Below, piece after piece: positions 24,370-32,968 of a stretch of 64,000 nucleotides of DNA. Position numbers and translations under genes: made by a program. Every line of letters begins with the position of its first letter. The stretch's first letter is position 1. The stretch is from CAIWHR01 sp963708855 (lineage in GTDB: Bacteria; Pseudomonadota; Gammaproteobacteria; Burkholderiales; Casimicrobiaceae): assembly GCA_963708855.1 (NCBI GenBank), contig CAVPUM010000001.1:62001-126000 (forward strand), read 5' to 3'. Below the pieces are notes generated by a model. The model did no database searches, was not told where the DNA came from, and saw nothing but the letters and a program-made list of their open reading frames with translations.

Positions 24370-27138
24370 ATGCGCTCGCGATTCCGGGCGGCGCCTCTGC
24401 CCGGGGCTGTCATGCCGCACCGTATCGCGCACCCCATCCGGAACGTCCCGCCCGCAGGCGGACGCGGCGATGCCGAAGTTCCCTGGCACACGCTGAGCGT
24501 TCCCGCTGCGCTCGAGCGACTCGGCACCCGCCCGGACGACGGGCTTGCGCCGGAGGAAGCGGCGCAACGCGCGGCGCGCTTCGGACCCAACGAGCTCCGG
24601 GAGCGCGCGCGGCGCGGCGCGCTGCGCATGCTGCTCGACCAGTTCACGGACTTCATGATCCTGGTCCTGCTCGCCGCTGCCCTCGTGTCGGGGGCCATCG
24701 GCGAGGTCAAGGACACGCTGGCGATCCTCGTGATCGTCGTGCTGAACGCCGTCATCGGCTTCGTGCAGGAGTATCGCGCCGAGCGCGCGATGGCGGCGTT
24801 GAAACAGATGGCGGCGGGCAGCGCGCGCGTCGTTCGCGGCGGCGACATCCTGGCCGTGGCGACGGCAGACCTGGTCCCCGGCGACATCGTGCTGCTGGAG
24901 GCAGGCAATGTCGTCCCGGCCGATCTGCGACTGATCGAGATTGCGCAACTCAGGATCGACGAAGCTCTGCTGACCGGGGAATCGGTGCCCGTCGAGAAGA
25001 TCTGCGCCGCGCTTCCCTCCGCCGACTTGCCGCTCGGCGACCGCCGGAACATCGCGCACAAAGGCGCCACCGCGACCTCGGGCCGCGCGCGCGGCATCGT
25101 GGTCGCGACCGGGATGACGACCGAGCTCGGCAAGATCGCCACGCTGCTCGACACCGGCGTCGAGCCGCGCACGCCATTGCAGAAGCGCCTGGCCGTCTTC
25201 GGCCGGCGGCTCGGGCTTGGCGTGATCGCGATCTGCATCGTCGTCTTCGCGTTCGGCCTGCTGCGCGGCGAGCCCCCGTTGCTCCTGTTCCTGACCGCAG
25301 TCAGCCTGGCGGTCGCAGCGATACCGGAGGCGCTGCCTGCGGTCGTCACGATCTCGCTCGCGTTCGGCGCCACCAAGCTCGCCAAGCAGCACGCTCTCAT
25401 CCGGCGACTCCCGGCAGTCGAGACGCTCGGCTCGGTCACGTGCATCTGCTCCGACAAGACAGGCACGCTGACGCTGAACCGGATGCACGTCGTCGAGGTT
25501 CATTGCGCCGGCGCTGCGACCCGCGATTGGAAAGCCGCAGCGGACGGCGAGCCTTTCCGGAGCCTCTTCACGGCGCTCGCCCTGTCCAACGATGCGACGC
25601 GCGCCCGCGGTGGCCGCGTGACCGGCGATCCGACGGAAACCGCGCTGTTCCACGCGGCTGCCGACGCGGGATTCGACAAGTCGGTCCTCGAAGCGACGGC
25701 GCCTCGTGTCCTCGAGCTGCCGTTCGACTCCGAACGCAAACGGATGACGACGCTGCACCGCAGCGGCGCCGGCGCTGTTGCCTACACGAAGGGAGCGCCG
25801 GAGAGCGTGCTGCCGCGTTGCACCACGATGGCCGGCGCCGGTGACGGCGAAACGATGTCCTGCGCATCGATTCTCGCCGCAGCAGAGCGCATGGCGGCGG
25901 AAGGCCTGCGCGTGCTCGCCGTGGCGCAGCGCGATTGGCCGGCTGTGCCCGCCGACGCCGCTCCGGACGCCGTCGAGGCCGACCTCGAGTTCGTCGGGCT
26001 CGTCGGCCTGATCGACCCGCCGCGCCGCGAGGCCAGGGACGCCGTCGGGATCTGCGTCACCGCGGGCATCACGCCCGTGATGATCACCGGCGATCACCCG
26101 GCGACGGCGCGCGCGATCGCCGGCGAACTCGGCATCCTGCGTCCCGGCGGCCGGGTGATGACCGGTGCCGAGCTCGCGCAGCTCGGCGATGAGGCGTTCG
26201 CCCACGAGGTCGCCGCTATCCGCGTCTACGCGCGCGTCGATCCGGCGCAGAAGATCCGCATCGTCGAGGCCCTGCAGCGCCGGGGTGAATTCGTTGCCAT
26301 GACCGGCGATGGCGTCAACGACGCGCCGGCGCTCCGGCGCGCCGACATCGGCGTGGCGATGGGCAAGGGCGGCACCGACGTGGCGCGGGAGGCGTCCAGC
26401 CTGGTCCTGCTGGACGACAACTTCGCCACCATCGTCGGCGCCGTGCGGGAAGGCCGGCGCATCTTCGACAACATCCGCAAGTTCATCCGCTTCGTGATGA
26501 CGGGCAACTCCGGCGAGATCTGGACGATCTTTCTCGCGCCGTTCCTCGGCCTGCCGATCCCGCTGCTGCCCATTCACATCCTTTGGGTGAATCTCGTCAC
26601 CGACGGCCTGCCGGGACTTGCGCTCGCTGCCGAGCCCGAGGAAAAGGGCATCATGCGCCGCCCGCCGCGACCGCCGCAGGAAAGCGTCTTCGCCCACGGG
26701 ATGTGGCAGCACATGCTCTGGGTCGGGCTGCTGATCGGCGGGCTGACGCTGCTGGCGCAGGCGGTGGCCATTGCGGCCGGCTCGGCGCACTGGCGGACGA
26801 TGGCGTTCACCGTACTGACGCTCGCGCAGCTCGCCCACGTGCTGGCGATCCGCTCCGAGCGGGAATCGCTGTTCCGTCAGGGGATCACATCGAATCTGCC
26901 GCTGCTCGGAGCCGTCGTCTTCACCTTCGCACTGCAGATGGCCGTCATCTACGTTCCCTTCATGAACGCGGCGCTGAACACGGACCCGTTGACACCCGCC
27001 GAGCTCGCCTTCTCGCTGGCGCTGCCGACGGTGGTATTCTTTGCCGTCGAAGCGGAAAAATGGCTGGTGCGCCGCGGCAGGCTCTACGCGGAACCGGCCC
27101 TCGGGCGCCCGCGGCGCCCGCAACCTGACAGCGAATAG
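24370..27138 (+). CDS. Cation-translocating P-type ATPase (Ca2+/PMR1-like, type II)
   Basis: An inner-membrane pump of about 908-922 residues. The N-terminal cation-ATPase domain (ERLGTRPDDGLAPEEAAQR) is followed by the TGES actuator loop (about residue 187 counted from 24412), the M4 motif AAIPEALPAVV (about 305), the phosphorylation site CSDKTGTLTLNR (Asp about 348), the hinge MTGDGVNDAPALRRADIG (about 630), and the M6 motif NLVTDGLPGLALA. M4 PEALP and M6 NLVTDxxP are of the SERCA/PMR1-type, so Ca2+ or Mn2+ export is the likeliest role; heavy-metal CPx motifs are absent. Starts at 24370 and 24412 are both in frame; a promoter at 24305-24333 fits either. Confidence 0.93.
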   Translation: MRSRFRAAPLPGAVMPHRIAHPIRNVPPAGGRGDAEVPWHTLSVPAALERLGTRPDDGLAPEEAAQRAARFGPNELRERARRGALRMLLDQFTDFMILVLLAAALVSGAIGEVKDTLAILVIVVLNAVIGFVQEYRAERAMAALKQMAAGSARVVRGGDILAVATADLVPGDIVLLEAGNVVPADLRLIEIAQLRIDEALLTGESVPVEKICAALPSADLPLGDRRNIAHKGATATSGRARGIVVATGMTTELGKIATLLDTGVEPRTPLQKRLAVFGRRLGLGVIAICIVVFAFGLLRGEPPLLLFLTAVSLAVAAIPEALPAVVTISLAFGATKLAKQHALIRRLPAVETLGSVTCICSDKTGTLTLNRMHVVEVHCAGAATRDWKAAADGEPFRSLFTALALSNDATRARGGRVTGDPTETALFHAAADAGFDKSVLEATAPRVLELPFDSERKRMTTLHRSGAGAVAYTKGAPESVLPRCTTMAGAGDGETMSCASILAAAERMAAEGLRVLAVAQRDWPAVPADAAPDAVEADLEFVGLVGLIDPPRREARDAVGICVTAGITPVMITGDHPATARAIAGELGILRPGGRVMTGAELAQLGDEAFAHEVAAIRVYARVDPAQKIRIVEALQRRGEFVAMTGDGVNDAPALRRADIGVAMGKGGTDVAREASSLVLLDDNFATIVGAVREGRRIFDNIRKFIRFVMTGNSGEIWTIFLAPFLGLPIPLLPIHILWVNLVTDGLPGLALAAEPEEKGIMRRPPRPPQESVFAHGMWQHMLWVGLLIGGLTLLAQAVAIAAGSAHWRTMAFTVLTLAQLAHVLAIRSERESLFRQGITSNLPLLGAVVFTFALQMAVIYVPFMNAALNTDPLTPAELAFSLALPTVVFFAVEAEKWLVRRGRLYAEPALGRPRRPQPDSE

Positions 27139-27144
27139 ACATCC

Positions 27145-28236
27145 GTGGGCAACCGGCCCGCCGCGGCCAAAGGCCGCGGCGCAACTTTCAATCCGGCGAA
27201 CCGCTTCCGCCGCGAAGAGCGCGAGGCCGTCGACGACGGCTGGACGTCGGCTTCTGCTCCGGTGGATGACGACGGCGAGCCGCAGCGGCTGAAGACGACG
27301 GTGCGGATCGTGCCCGCGCGTACGATCATCAGCCGCAACGATTCGCCCGACATCCCGTTCACGCAGTCGATCAATCCGTACCAGGGATGCGAGCACGGCT
27401 GCGTCTACTGCTACGCCCGGCCGACGCACGCCTATCTCGACCTGTCGCCGGGACTCGACTTCGAGACGAAGCTCTTCGCCAAGCCCAACGCGGCCGCGCT
27501 GCTGCGCGGCGAACTCGCGGCGCGCGGCTATCGCTGCGAACCGATCGCGCTCGGTGCCAACACCGATCCCTATCAGCCGATCGAGCGCGAGTGCAAGATC
27601 ACGCGGTCCGTGCTCGAGGTGCTCGCCGCCTGCGACCATCCGCTGACCATAACCACCAAAGGCGTGCTGATCGAGCGCGACCTCGACCTGCTGGCCCCGA
27701 TGGCGGCCAAGGGTCTCGTCCGCGTGTTCGTGTCGATCGCGATGCTCGACCGCGAGCTTGCACGCAAGCTCGATCCGCGCGCGCCGACGCCGCAGCGCCG
27801 CCTGCAGGTGATCAAGGCGCTCCGCGACGCCGGCGTTCCGGTCGGCGTCAACGTCGCGCCGGTGATCCCGCAGCTCACCGACCATGACCTCGAAGCGATC
27901 CTCGAGGCGGCGGCGGCAGCCGGGGCGCGGCATGCCGGGTGGACGATGCTGCGGTTGCCGCTCGAGGTCGCGCCGCTATTCCGCGACTGGCTCGCGACCC
28001 ATTACCCGTTGCGCGCGGCGCACGTGATGAGCCTCATCCGGCAGATCCGCGGCGGCAAGGACAACGAGTCGCGCTTCGGCGCGCGCATGGGGGGACAGGG
28101 CGAGTTCGCCGATCTCATCCGCCGGCGCTTCGCGCTTGCCTGCAGGCGCCTCGATCTGAATACCGATCGCGACGCGCCGCTGGACACGGCGCGCTTCCGG
28201 CCGCCGGGCGGGGCAGCGCAGCTCGACCTCTTCTGA
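27145..28236 (+). CDS. PA0069 family radical SAM protein
   Basis: A 363-residue iron-sulfur enzyme of the SplB-like/PA0069 family; its reaction is unknown. The radical SAM cluster motif is CEHGCVYCYARPTHAY (about residue 85-100), preceded by FTQSINPYQG. SAM-binding blocks LGANTDPYQPIE and LTITTKGVLIERDLDLL follow, and the C-terminus ends QLDLF. The start is GTG at 27145, 6 bp after the P-type ATPase stop, so the genes may be co-transcribed, though no functional link is obvious. The order 'radical SAM after ATPase' is not one I recognise as conserved. Confidence 0.93.
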   Translation: MGNRPAAAKGRGATFNPANRFRREEREAVDDGWTSASAPVDDDGEPQRLKTTVRIVPARTIISRNDSPDIPFTQSINPYQGCEHGCVYCYARPTHAYLDLSPGLDFETKLFAKPNAAALLRGELAARGYRCEPIALGANTDPYQPIERECKITRSVLEVLAACDHPLTITTKGVLIERDLDLLAPMAAKGLVRVFVSIAMLDRELARKLDPRAPTPQRRLQVIKALRDAGVPVGVNVAPVIPQLTDHDLEAILEAAAAAGARHAGWTMLRLPLEVAPLFRDWLATHYPLRAAHVMSLIRQIRGGKDNESRFGARMGGQGEFADLIRRRFALACRRLDLNTDRDAPLDTARFRPPGGAAQLDLF

Positions 28237-28336
28237 AGCGACGGGGCTTGCCGCGCATCGGAGCTTGGCGCAACATGGCGCCGCATGGCACGCCAGAGGC
28301 CGGCAGAGCGCCGACACCGGCGCTCGAGGAGGCAGC

Positions 28337-28750
28337 ATGAGCGCACTCAACCATGTCGCGATATGGGTGGCCGGGATCGTCCAGTTCCTGTTCGGGGCCG
28401 GCTGGTACACGCTGCTGGGGCCGGCCTGGATGACGGGAATCGGCAAGACGCAAGCGCAACTCGCGGCAGAGCACGGCAACTCGCCGTTGCCTTACATCAT
28501 CGCGCTCGGCGCCGCGCTGGCCATCGCGTATGCGATCGCCTGGCTCCTGCCCAAGCTCGGCACACCGACGGCGGGCAGCGGCGCGAAAGCGGGCGCGACA
28601 CTCGCACTTGCGCTGATCGGATCGGTGCTGGCGACGAACTACGGATTCGAAGCGCGGCCGCTGTCCCTCTGGCTGATCAACGTCGGCTACATGGTGATCG
28701 GCATGACCCTCATGGGTGCGATCATCGGCCATTGGTGGAAGAAGGCGTGA
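28337..28750 (+). CDS. DUF1761 domain-containing membrane protein
   Basis: A 137-residue protein with four hydrophobic segments: NHVAIWVAGIVQFLFGAGWY, PYIIALGAALAIAYAIAWLL, a third around ALALIGSVLATNYGF, and VGYMVIGMTLMGAIIGHWW. This pattern with GAGWYTLLGPAWM matches DUF1761, function unknown. The start is fixed by GAGGAGG six bases before the ATG. The 100-bp gap from the radical SAM gene and the next gene's distance do not suggest a specific partner. Confidence 0.88.
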   Translation: MSALNHVAIWVAGIVQFLFGAGWYTLLGPAWMTGIGKTQAQLAAEHGNSPLPYIIALGAALAIAYAIAWLLPKLGTPTAGSGAKAGATLALALIGSVLATNYGFEARPLSLWLINVGYMVIGMTLMGAIIGHWWKKA

Positions 28751-28831
28751 CCGATTCATTGCCGGAGGAACCGGAGCTGCCCGCCGGCGCGCCCGTCGGC
28801 GGCATGGGTCCGGTCGAGGCCTGCCACAGGC

Positions 28832-29137
28832 ATGGCAAGTTCTGACACGAGGGTGGCGCGCGCCGTGATGCGGCTCTCGCCTCCGGACAACGTCGCCGTC
28901 GCGCTGCGCCATCTCAAGGCCGGAGAGACCGTCATGCTCGACGATGTCGCGCTCAAGGTCAGCCGCAATATCGCGGTTGGCCACAAGCTCGCGGCACGGG
29001 CGATCGCCAAGGGCGAGACCATCCTCAAGTACAGTTGCCCGATCGGCACGGCCACGAAGGCCATCGCGCCTGGCGAGTACGTGCACACGCACAACGTCGA
29101 GAGCAACTACCTGCCGACCTACACCTTGCCGACATAG
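28832..29137 (+). CDS. UxaA-family (altronate/galactarate dehydratase) small subunit, SAF domain
   Basis: A 101-residue SAF-domain protein, the N-terminal part of altronate/galactarate-type dehydratases. The body from MRLSPPDNVAVALRHLKAGE (alternative ATG at 28868) runs to GEYVHTHNVESNY, which is the family's conserved end, and resembles residues 1-85 of the fused protein at 49175-50698. In bacteria with split subunits the large subunit follows directly. Here it is only a 44-codon stump (29145-29279), so this small subunit has no partner in place and may be a relic, or may pair with another large subunit. Confidence 0.82.
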   Translation: MASSDTRVARAVMRLSPPDNVAVALRHLKAGETVMLDDVALKVSRNIAVGHKLAARAIAKGETILKYSCPIGTATKAIAPGEYVHTHNVESNYLPTYTLPT

Positions 29138-29144
29138 CGAGTCC

Positions 29145-29279
29145 ATGCCGCAAGGCTGCGTCCGCGCGGACGGCCGCAAAGGCATCCGCAACATTGTCGT
29201 CGCCGCGCAGGTGATACGGTTTCCGACCGGACGCGTTGTTTGCCGGCGGGCGACGATCACCTTCCATTTGCAGTCGTGA
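29145..29279 (+). pseudogene. Stump of UxaA-family large subunit
   Basis: Seven bases after the small subunit, an ATG opens a 44-codon frame beginning MPQGCVRADGRKGIRNIVVA. The block RADGRKGIRN is the characteristic start of the altronate dehydratase large domain (compare VRADGRVATRNYIGLL in the intact copy near 50.3 kb). After about 24 residues the similarity ends and a TGA follows. The catalytic and cluster-binding parts are missing, so this looks like a truncated gene whose body was deleted. Confidence 0.65.
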
Positions 29280-29336
29280 GCAGGCGCCCCGTGACTCGCC
29301 CGAAGCAGTACCGACTCACCACCCAGGAGGAATCGC

Positions 29337-29687
29337 ATGAGCACCAATGTCGTCTTTTTCGCGTGGAACCGTTCCATCCCCGGCCGCGAACGCCTCAGCG
29401 CCGAGCATTTCCAGCAGTTCGTGCAATACCTCGCCGGATTGCAGCAGAAGGGGGCGATCCAGTCGTCGGAAGCCGTTTTTCTCGATACCCACGGCGGCGA
29501 TCTGAACGGATTCTTTCTGATCCGCGGCGAGTGCGCCAAACTCGACGCTTTGCTGTCGAGCCCCGATTGGGTGACGCACATGACCCGCGCGGCGCTGCAT
29601 CTGCAAGGGTCGGGGCACGTCCGCGGCGTGACGGGCGCGCAGGTCGCAGAGCGAATGGACCTCTGGACCAAGACCATTCCGGCGTGA
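29337..29687 (+). CDS. Hypothetical protein, 116 residues
   Basis: I do not recognise this protein. It has no signal peptide or membrane segment and starts MSTNVVFFAWNRSIPGRERL. The ribosome site AGGAGGAAT is strong and well spaced, so it is surely translated. The text (FFAWNRSIPGRE, FQQFVQYLAGLQQKGAIQ, AVFLDTHGGDLNGFFLIRGE, PDWVTHMTRAALHLQGSG) reads like a small alpha/beta barrel of the dimeric ferredoxin-like (YCII/EthD) kind, which would suit a monooxygenase-like or binding role, but this is a guess. It stands between the UxaA relic and the convergent FAD/Fe-S fusion gene, 31 bp from the end of the latter. Confidence 0.75.
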   Translation: MSTNVVFFAWNRSIPGRERLSAEHFQQFVQYLAGLQQKGAIQSSEAVFLDTHGGDLNGFFLIRGECAKLDALLSSPDWVTHMTRAALHLQGSGHVRGVTGAQVAERMDLWTKTIPA

Positions 29688-29718
29688 ACACCGACGCGGC
29701 GGCCCGCGCAATTCGATC

Positions 29719-32700
29719 CTACCTGTCCAGCGCGCGCTCCAGCACGCGGACGACGTGGATCGCCTCGCGGCGCGCGGCCCCGCGCGTGAGGTCCGCGATC
29801 TGATGCCGGCAGCTCGTTCCGTCGGCGACAATGAGCGTATCCGGCGCCGCCGCACGCACGGCAGGCAGCAGTGCCAGCTCGGCCATCCTGACCGATACGT
29901 CGTAATGCGTCGCGTCGTAGCCGAAGCTTCCGGCCATCCCGCAACAGCTCGACTCGACCAGCTCCACGGCGAGGCCGGGGACGAGGCCCAGCACCGCTTT
30001 CGTCGCGGTCACGGCGTCGAACGCCTTCTGATGGCAGTGCGCATGCAGCAGCGCATGCGTCTGCGGCAGCGCGGCGAGCGGGAGCGCGAGGCGCCCGGCG
30101 TGATGCTCGCGCGCAAGGAACTCCTCGATGAGGTAGGCGTTCTGCGCAAGGCGCAGTGCGGCGTCGCCGAGGCCCATCACCAGAAACTCGTCGCGCAGGG
30201 AGAACAGGCACGACGGCTCGAGGCCGACGATTGCAGCCCCGCGCTCGACGTGCGGCGTGAGCGCGGCAACCACGCGGCGCGCCTCGTTCTTCGCCTCGTC
30301 GACGAGGCCGGCGGCAAGATAGGTCCGGCCGCAGCACAGTGGCCGCGAGGGTTTCGCATCGGCGCCCTCCGCCCGGGCCACCTGCACGCGATAGCCGGCG
30401 GCGCGCAGCACGTTGACGGCCGCATGCGCGTTCTCGGGCTCGAAGTAATTGGTGAACGTGTCGACGAAGAGGACCACATCCGCGCTCGCCGACCGCGCAT
30501 CGCCGCGCGATCCCGCCGCGCTGCCCAGGAACGTGTCGCGCCGCCATGCCGGCAGCGCACGTTGCGCGGAGAAGCCCAGCCACGCCTCGGACAGCTTCGC
30601 CACACCGGGCAGCGTGTCGCGCAGATTGGCGAGCCACGGTAGACGCGCGGCCCACGGTGCCCAGCGCGGCAGATGCGCGATCAGGCGGGAGCGCAACGGC
30701 AGCCCGTGCGCGCGCTGCCGCTGATGGAGCGCCTCGATCTTCATCTTTGCCATGTCGACGCCGGTGGGGCATTCGCGCCGGCAGCCCTTGCAACTCACGC
30801 AGAGATCCAGCGCGGCCTGCACGGTCGCGGACGCGAGCGCGTCGGCGCCGAACCGGCCGGCAAGTGCGAGGCGCAGCGTGTTGGCGCGCCCGCGCGTGCT
30901 GTGTTCCTCGTCGCGCGTGGCGCGATAGCTCGGGCACATGGTTCCCGCGTCGAATTTGCGGCAATGGCCGTTGTTGTTGCACATCTCGACCGCCTTGCCG
31001 AAGCCCGCGGCCGGATCACCGCCGGTGCCGGGCGGAGTCAGTGCACCGGTGAGTGCGTCGTTCTGCACGTTCCACGCCGACCAGTCGAGCGCCGTGGCGA
31101 GCGGCTCGGTGCGCTCGCCCGGAGGGAAGCGGAACAGCGACGCATCGTCCATCCTCGTCCCGCGCACGATCTTGCCCGGGTTCATCAGTCCGGCCGGGTC
31201 GAACAGGTCCTTGATCTCCTCGAAGGCGCGGGAAAGGCGCGCGCCGAACTGCCAGCCGACCCACTCGGTGCGCACGAGCCCGTCGCCGTGCTCGCCCGAA
31301 AACGCACCCTTGTACGCGCGCACCATCGCGCTCGCCTCCTCGGCGATCGCGCGCATCTTGGCCGCGCCGTCGCGGCGCATGTCGAGGATCGGGCGCACGT
31401 GCAGCGTGCCCACCGACGCGTGCGCGTACCAGGTGCCGCGCGTGCCGTGCCGCGCGAAGACCTGCGTCAAGCGTTCGACGTACTCGGCAAGGTGCTCGAG
31501 CGGCACCGCGCAGTCCTCGATGAACGACACCGGCTTGCCGTCGCCCTTGAGACTCATCATGATGTTGAGTCCGGCCTTGCGCACGTCCCACAGCGCTCGC
31601 TGCGCGACGGCGTCGGTCATCTCGACCACGCTGCCCGGCAGGCCGAGCTCGCCCATCAGCGCGACGAGATCGCGAAGGCGGCGCAATGAATCCTCGCGCG
31701 TGTCGCCGATGAACTCGACGAGCAGGATCGCGTCGGGCTCGCCGGTCAGCGCGCGATCGATCACCGCACGGAACGCCGGGTTGCCGCGCGCGAGGTCGAT
31801 CATCGTCCGGTCGACCAGCTCGACTGCCGATGGCCGCAGCGCGACGAGGTGCCGCGCGCTCTCCATCGCCTTGTACAGCGTCGGGAAGTTGACGACGCCG
31901 AGCGCCCGGTGCGCCGGCAGCGGCGCGAGCTTGAGCGTGAGCTCGCGCGACCACGCAAGCGTGCCTTCGCTGCCGACCAGCAGGTGCGCGTAGTTGACGC
32001 TGCCGTCCGCCGTGTAGGGCCGCTCGCCCTGCGCGCAGCACAGGTCGATGTTGTAGCCGCCGACGCGCCGCAGCACTTTCGGCACGTTGCGCTCGATCTC
32101 GTCCCGCTCGCGCTCGCCGATCGCGCGCAGCCCGCGCAGCAGCTCGCCGACTCGCGACGGCGCGGCACCCATCTCGTTCTCGGGGCCGAAGCGCGTTTCC
32201 GTCCCGTCGGACAGGACCGCATCGATCGCGAGCACGTTGTGCACCATGTTGCCGTATGCGATCGAGCGCGAGCCGCAGGAATTGTTGCCGGCCATGCCGC
32301 CCAGGGTCGCCTGCGCCGACGTGCTGACGTCGACCGGGAACCACAGGCCGTGCGGCTTCAGGAACGCGTTCAGCTGGTCGAGAACCACTCCGGGCTCGAC
32401 AGACACTGTCGTTGCTTCGCGGTCGAAACTGCCGATGCGCGAGAGGTGCTTGCTGCAGTCGATCACCAGCGCGGCGCCGACGGTCTGCCCGCACTGCGAG
32501 CTGCCTGCGCCGCGCGGGAGCACCGGCACGCCCTGCTCGCGGCAGATCGCGATCGCCGCACGCACGTCGTCGAAGCTCTTCGGCACCAATACGCCAACCG
32601 GCTCGATCTGGTAGATCGAAGCATCGGTCGCGTAACGACCGCGCGACCCGGCGTCGAACAGCACGTCGCCCTCGACCGCACGGGACAGGCGTGCGGCGAG

Positions 32701-32757
32701 ATCGCCGCTGCCGCGGCCCGGATGGAACACGAGCGGCTGCGCGAGCGCCGCGTTCAT
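29719..32757 (-). CDS. FAD-linked oxidase / Fe-S (GlcD-GlcF-type) fusion dehydrogenase
   Basis: A 1012-residue enzyme fusing an FAD-binding 2-hydroxyacid oxidase to a Fe-S subunit. The N-terminal half has the PCMH flavin motif VLPRGAGSSQCGQTVG and GGMAGNNSCGSRSIAYGN. Then come the FAD-linked oxidase C-terminal domain (HASVGTLHVRPILD, FSGEHGDGLVRTEW), two ferredoxin-type clusters (CNNNGHCRK and CVSCKGCRRECP), and two CCG domains (CCGRTY, CCGMAGSFGY). Relatives oxidise D-lactate, glycolate or D-2-hydroxyglutarate and pass electrons to the quinone pool. The start is taken as ATG at 32757, just before MNAALAQPLVFHPGR; the frame is open upstream. Divergent from a glyoxylate-type aminotransferase, which would suit a glycolate/glyoxylate substrate. 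Confidence 0.92.
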   Translation of the reverse strand: MNAALAQPLVFHPGRGSGDLAARLSRAVEGDVLFDAGSRGRYATDASIYQIEPVGVLVPKSFDDVRAAIAICREQGVPVLPRGAGSSQCGQTVGAALVIDCSKHLSRIGSFDREATTVSVEPGVVLDQLNAFLKPHGLWFPVDVSTSAQATLGGMAGNNSCGSRSIAYGNMVHNVLAIDAVLSDGTETRFGPENEMGAAPSRVGELLRGLRAIGERERDEIERNVPKVLRRVGGYNIDLCCAQGERPYTADGSVNYAHLLVGSEGTLAWSRELTLKLAPLPAHRALGVVNFPTLYKAMESARHLVALRPSAVELVDRTMIDLARGNPAFRAVIDRALTGEPDAILLVEFIGDTREDSLRRLRDLVALMGELGLPGSVVEMTDAVAQRALWDVRKAGLNIMMSLKGDGKPVSFIEDCAVPLEHLAEYVERLTQVFARHGTRGTWYAHASVGTLHVRPILDMRRDGAAKMRAIAEEASAMVRAYKGAFSGEHGDGLVRTEWVGWQFGARLSRAFEEIKDLFDPAGLMNPGKIVRGTRMDDASLFRFPPGERTEPLATALDWSAWNVQNDALTGALTPPGTGGDPAAGFGKAVEMCNNNGHCRKFDAGTMCPSYRATRDEEHSTRGRANTLRLALAGRFGADALASATVQAALDLCVSCKGCRRECPTGVDMAKMKIEALHQRQRAHGLPLRSRLIAHLPRWAPWAARLPWLANLRDTLPGVAKLSEAWLGFSAQRALPAWRRDTFLGSAAGSRGDARSASADVVLFVDTFTNYFEPENAHAAVNVLRAAGYRVQVARAEGADAKPSRPLCCGRTYLAAGLVDEAKNEARRVVAALTPHVERGAAIVGLEPSCLFSLRDEFLVMGLGDAALRLAQNAYLIEEFLAREHHAGRLALPLAALPQTHALLHAHCHQKAFDAVTATKAVLGLVPGLAVELVESSCCGMAGSFGYDATHYDVSVRMAELALLPAVRAAAPDTLIVADGTSCRHQIADLTRGAARREAIHVVRVLERALDR

Positions 32758-32968
32758 CCCGAACGACCCGCGGGCGGAGGGAAACAGCTCACGCAGCGGC
32801 GGACACGCGAGAACACGGTGGCGGACATGCACCCGATTGTAGTGGATACGACGGAGAACCCGAAGGCGGCACTTGTCGGCGCGCGCCAAAGATGAGTAGC
32901 ATGGAGTCCCTGTGTCCACAGGCCGCCGCCCGCGCCGGGGCCGCCGGCCCTACCGAGGTGCGCGCTCC

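Noticed and set aside
22873..27138. 1421-codon plus-strand frame
   Set aside because: The first 500 codons lie antisense to metY and are low-complexity; the real gene is the P-type ATPase from 24370.
28747..28848. 33-codon GTG frame overlapping the DUF1761 stop
   Set aside because: No family text, no ribosome site, and it overlaps the next gene's start.
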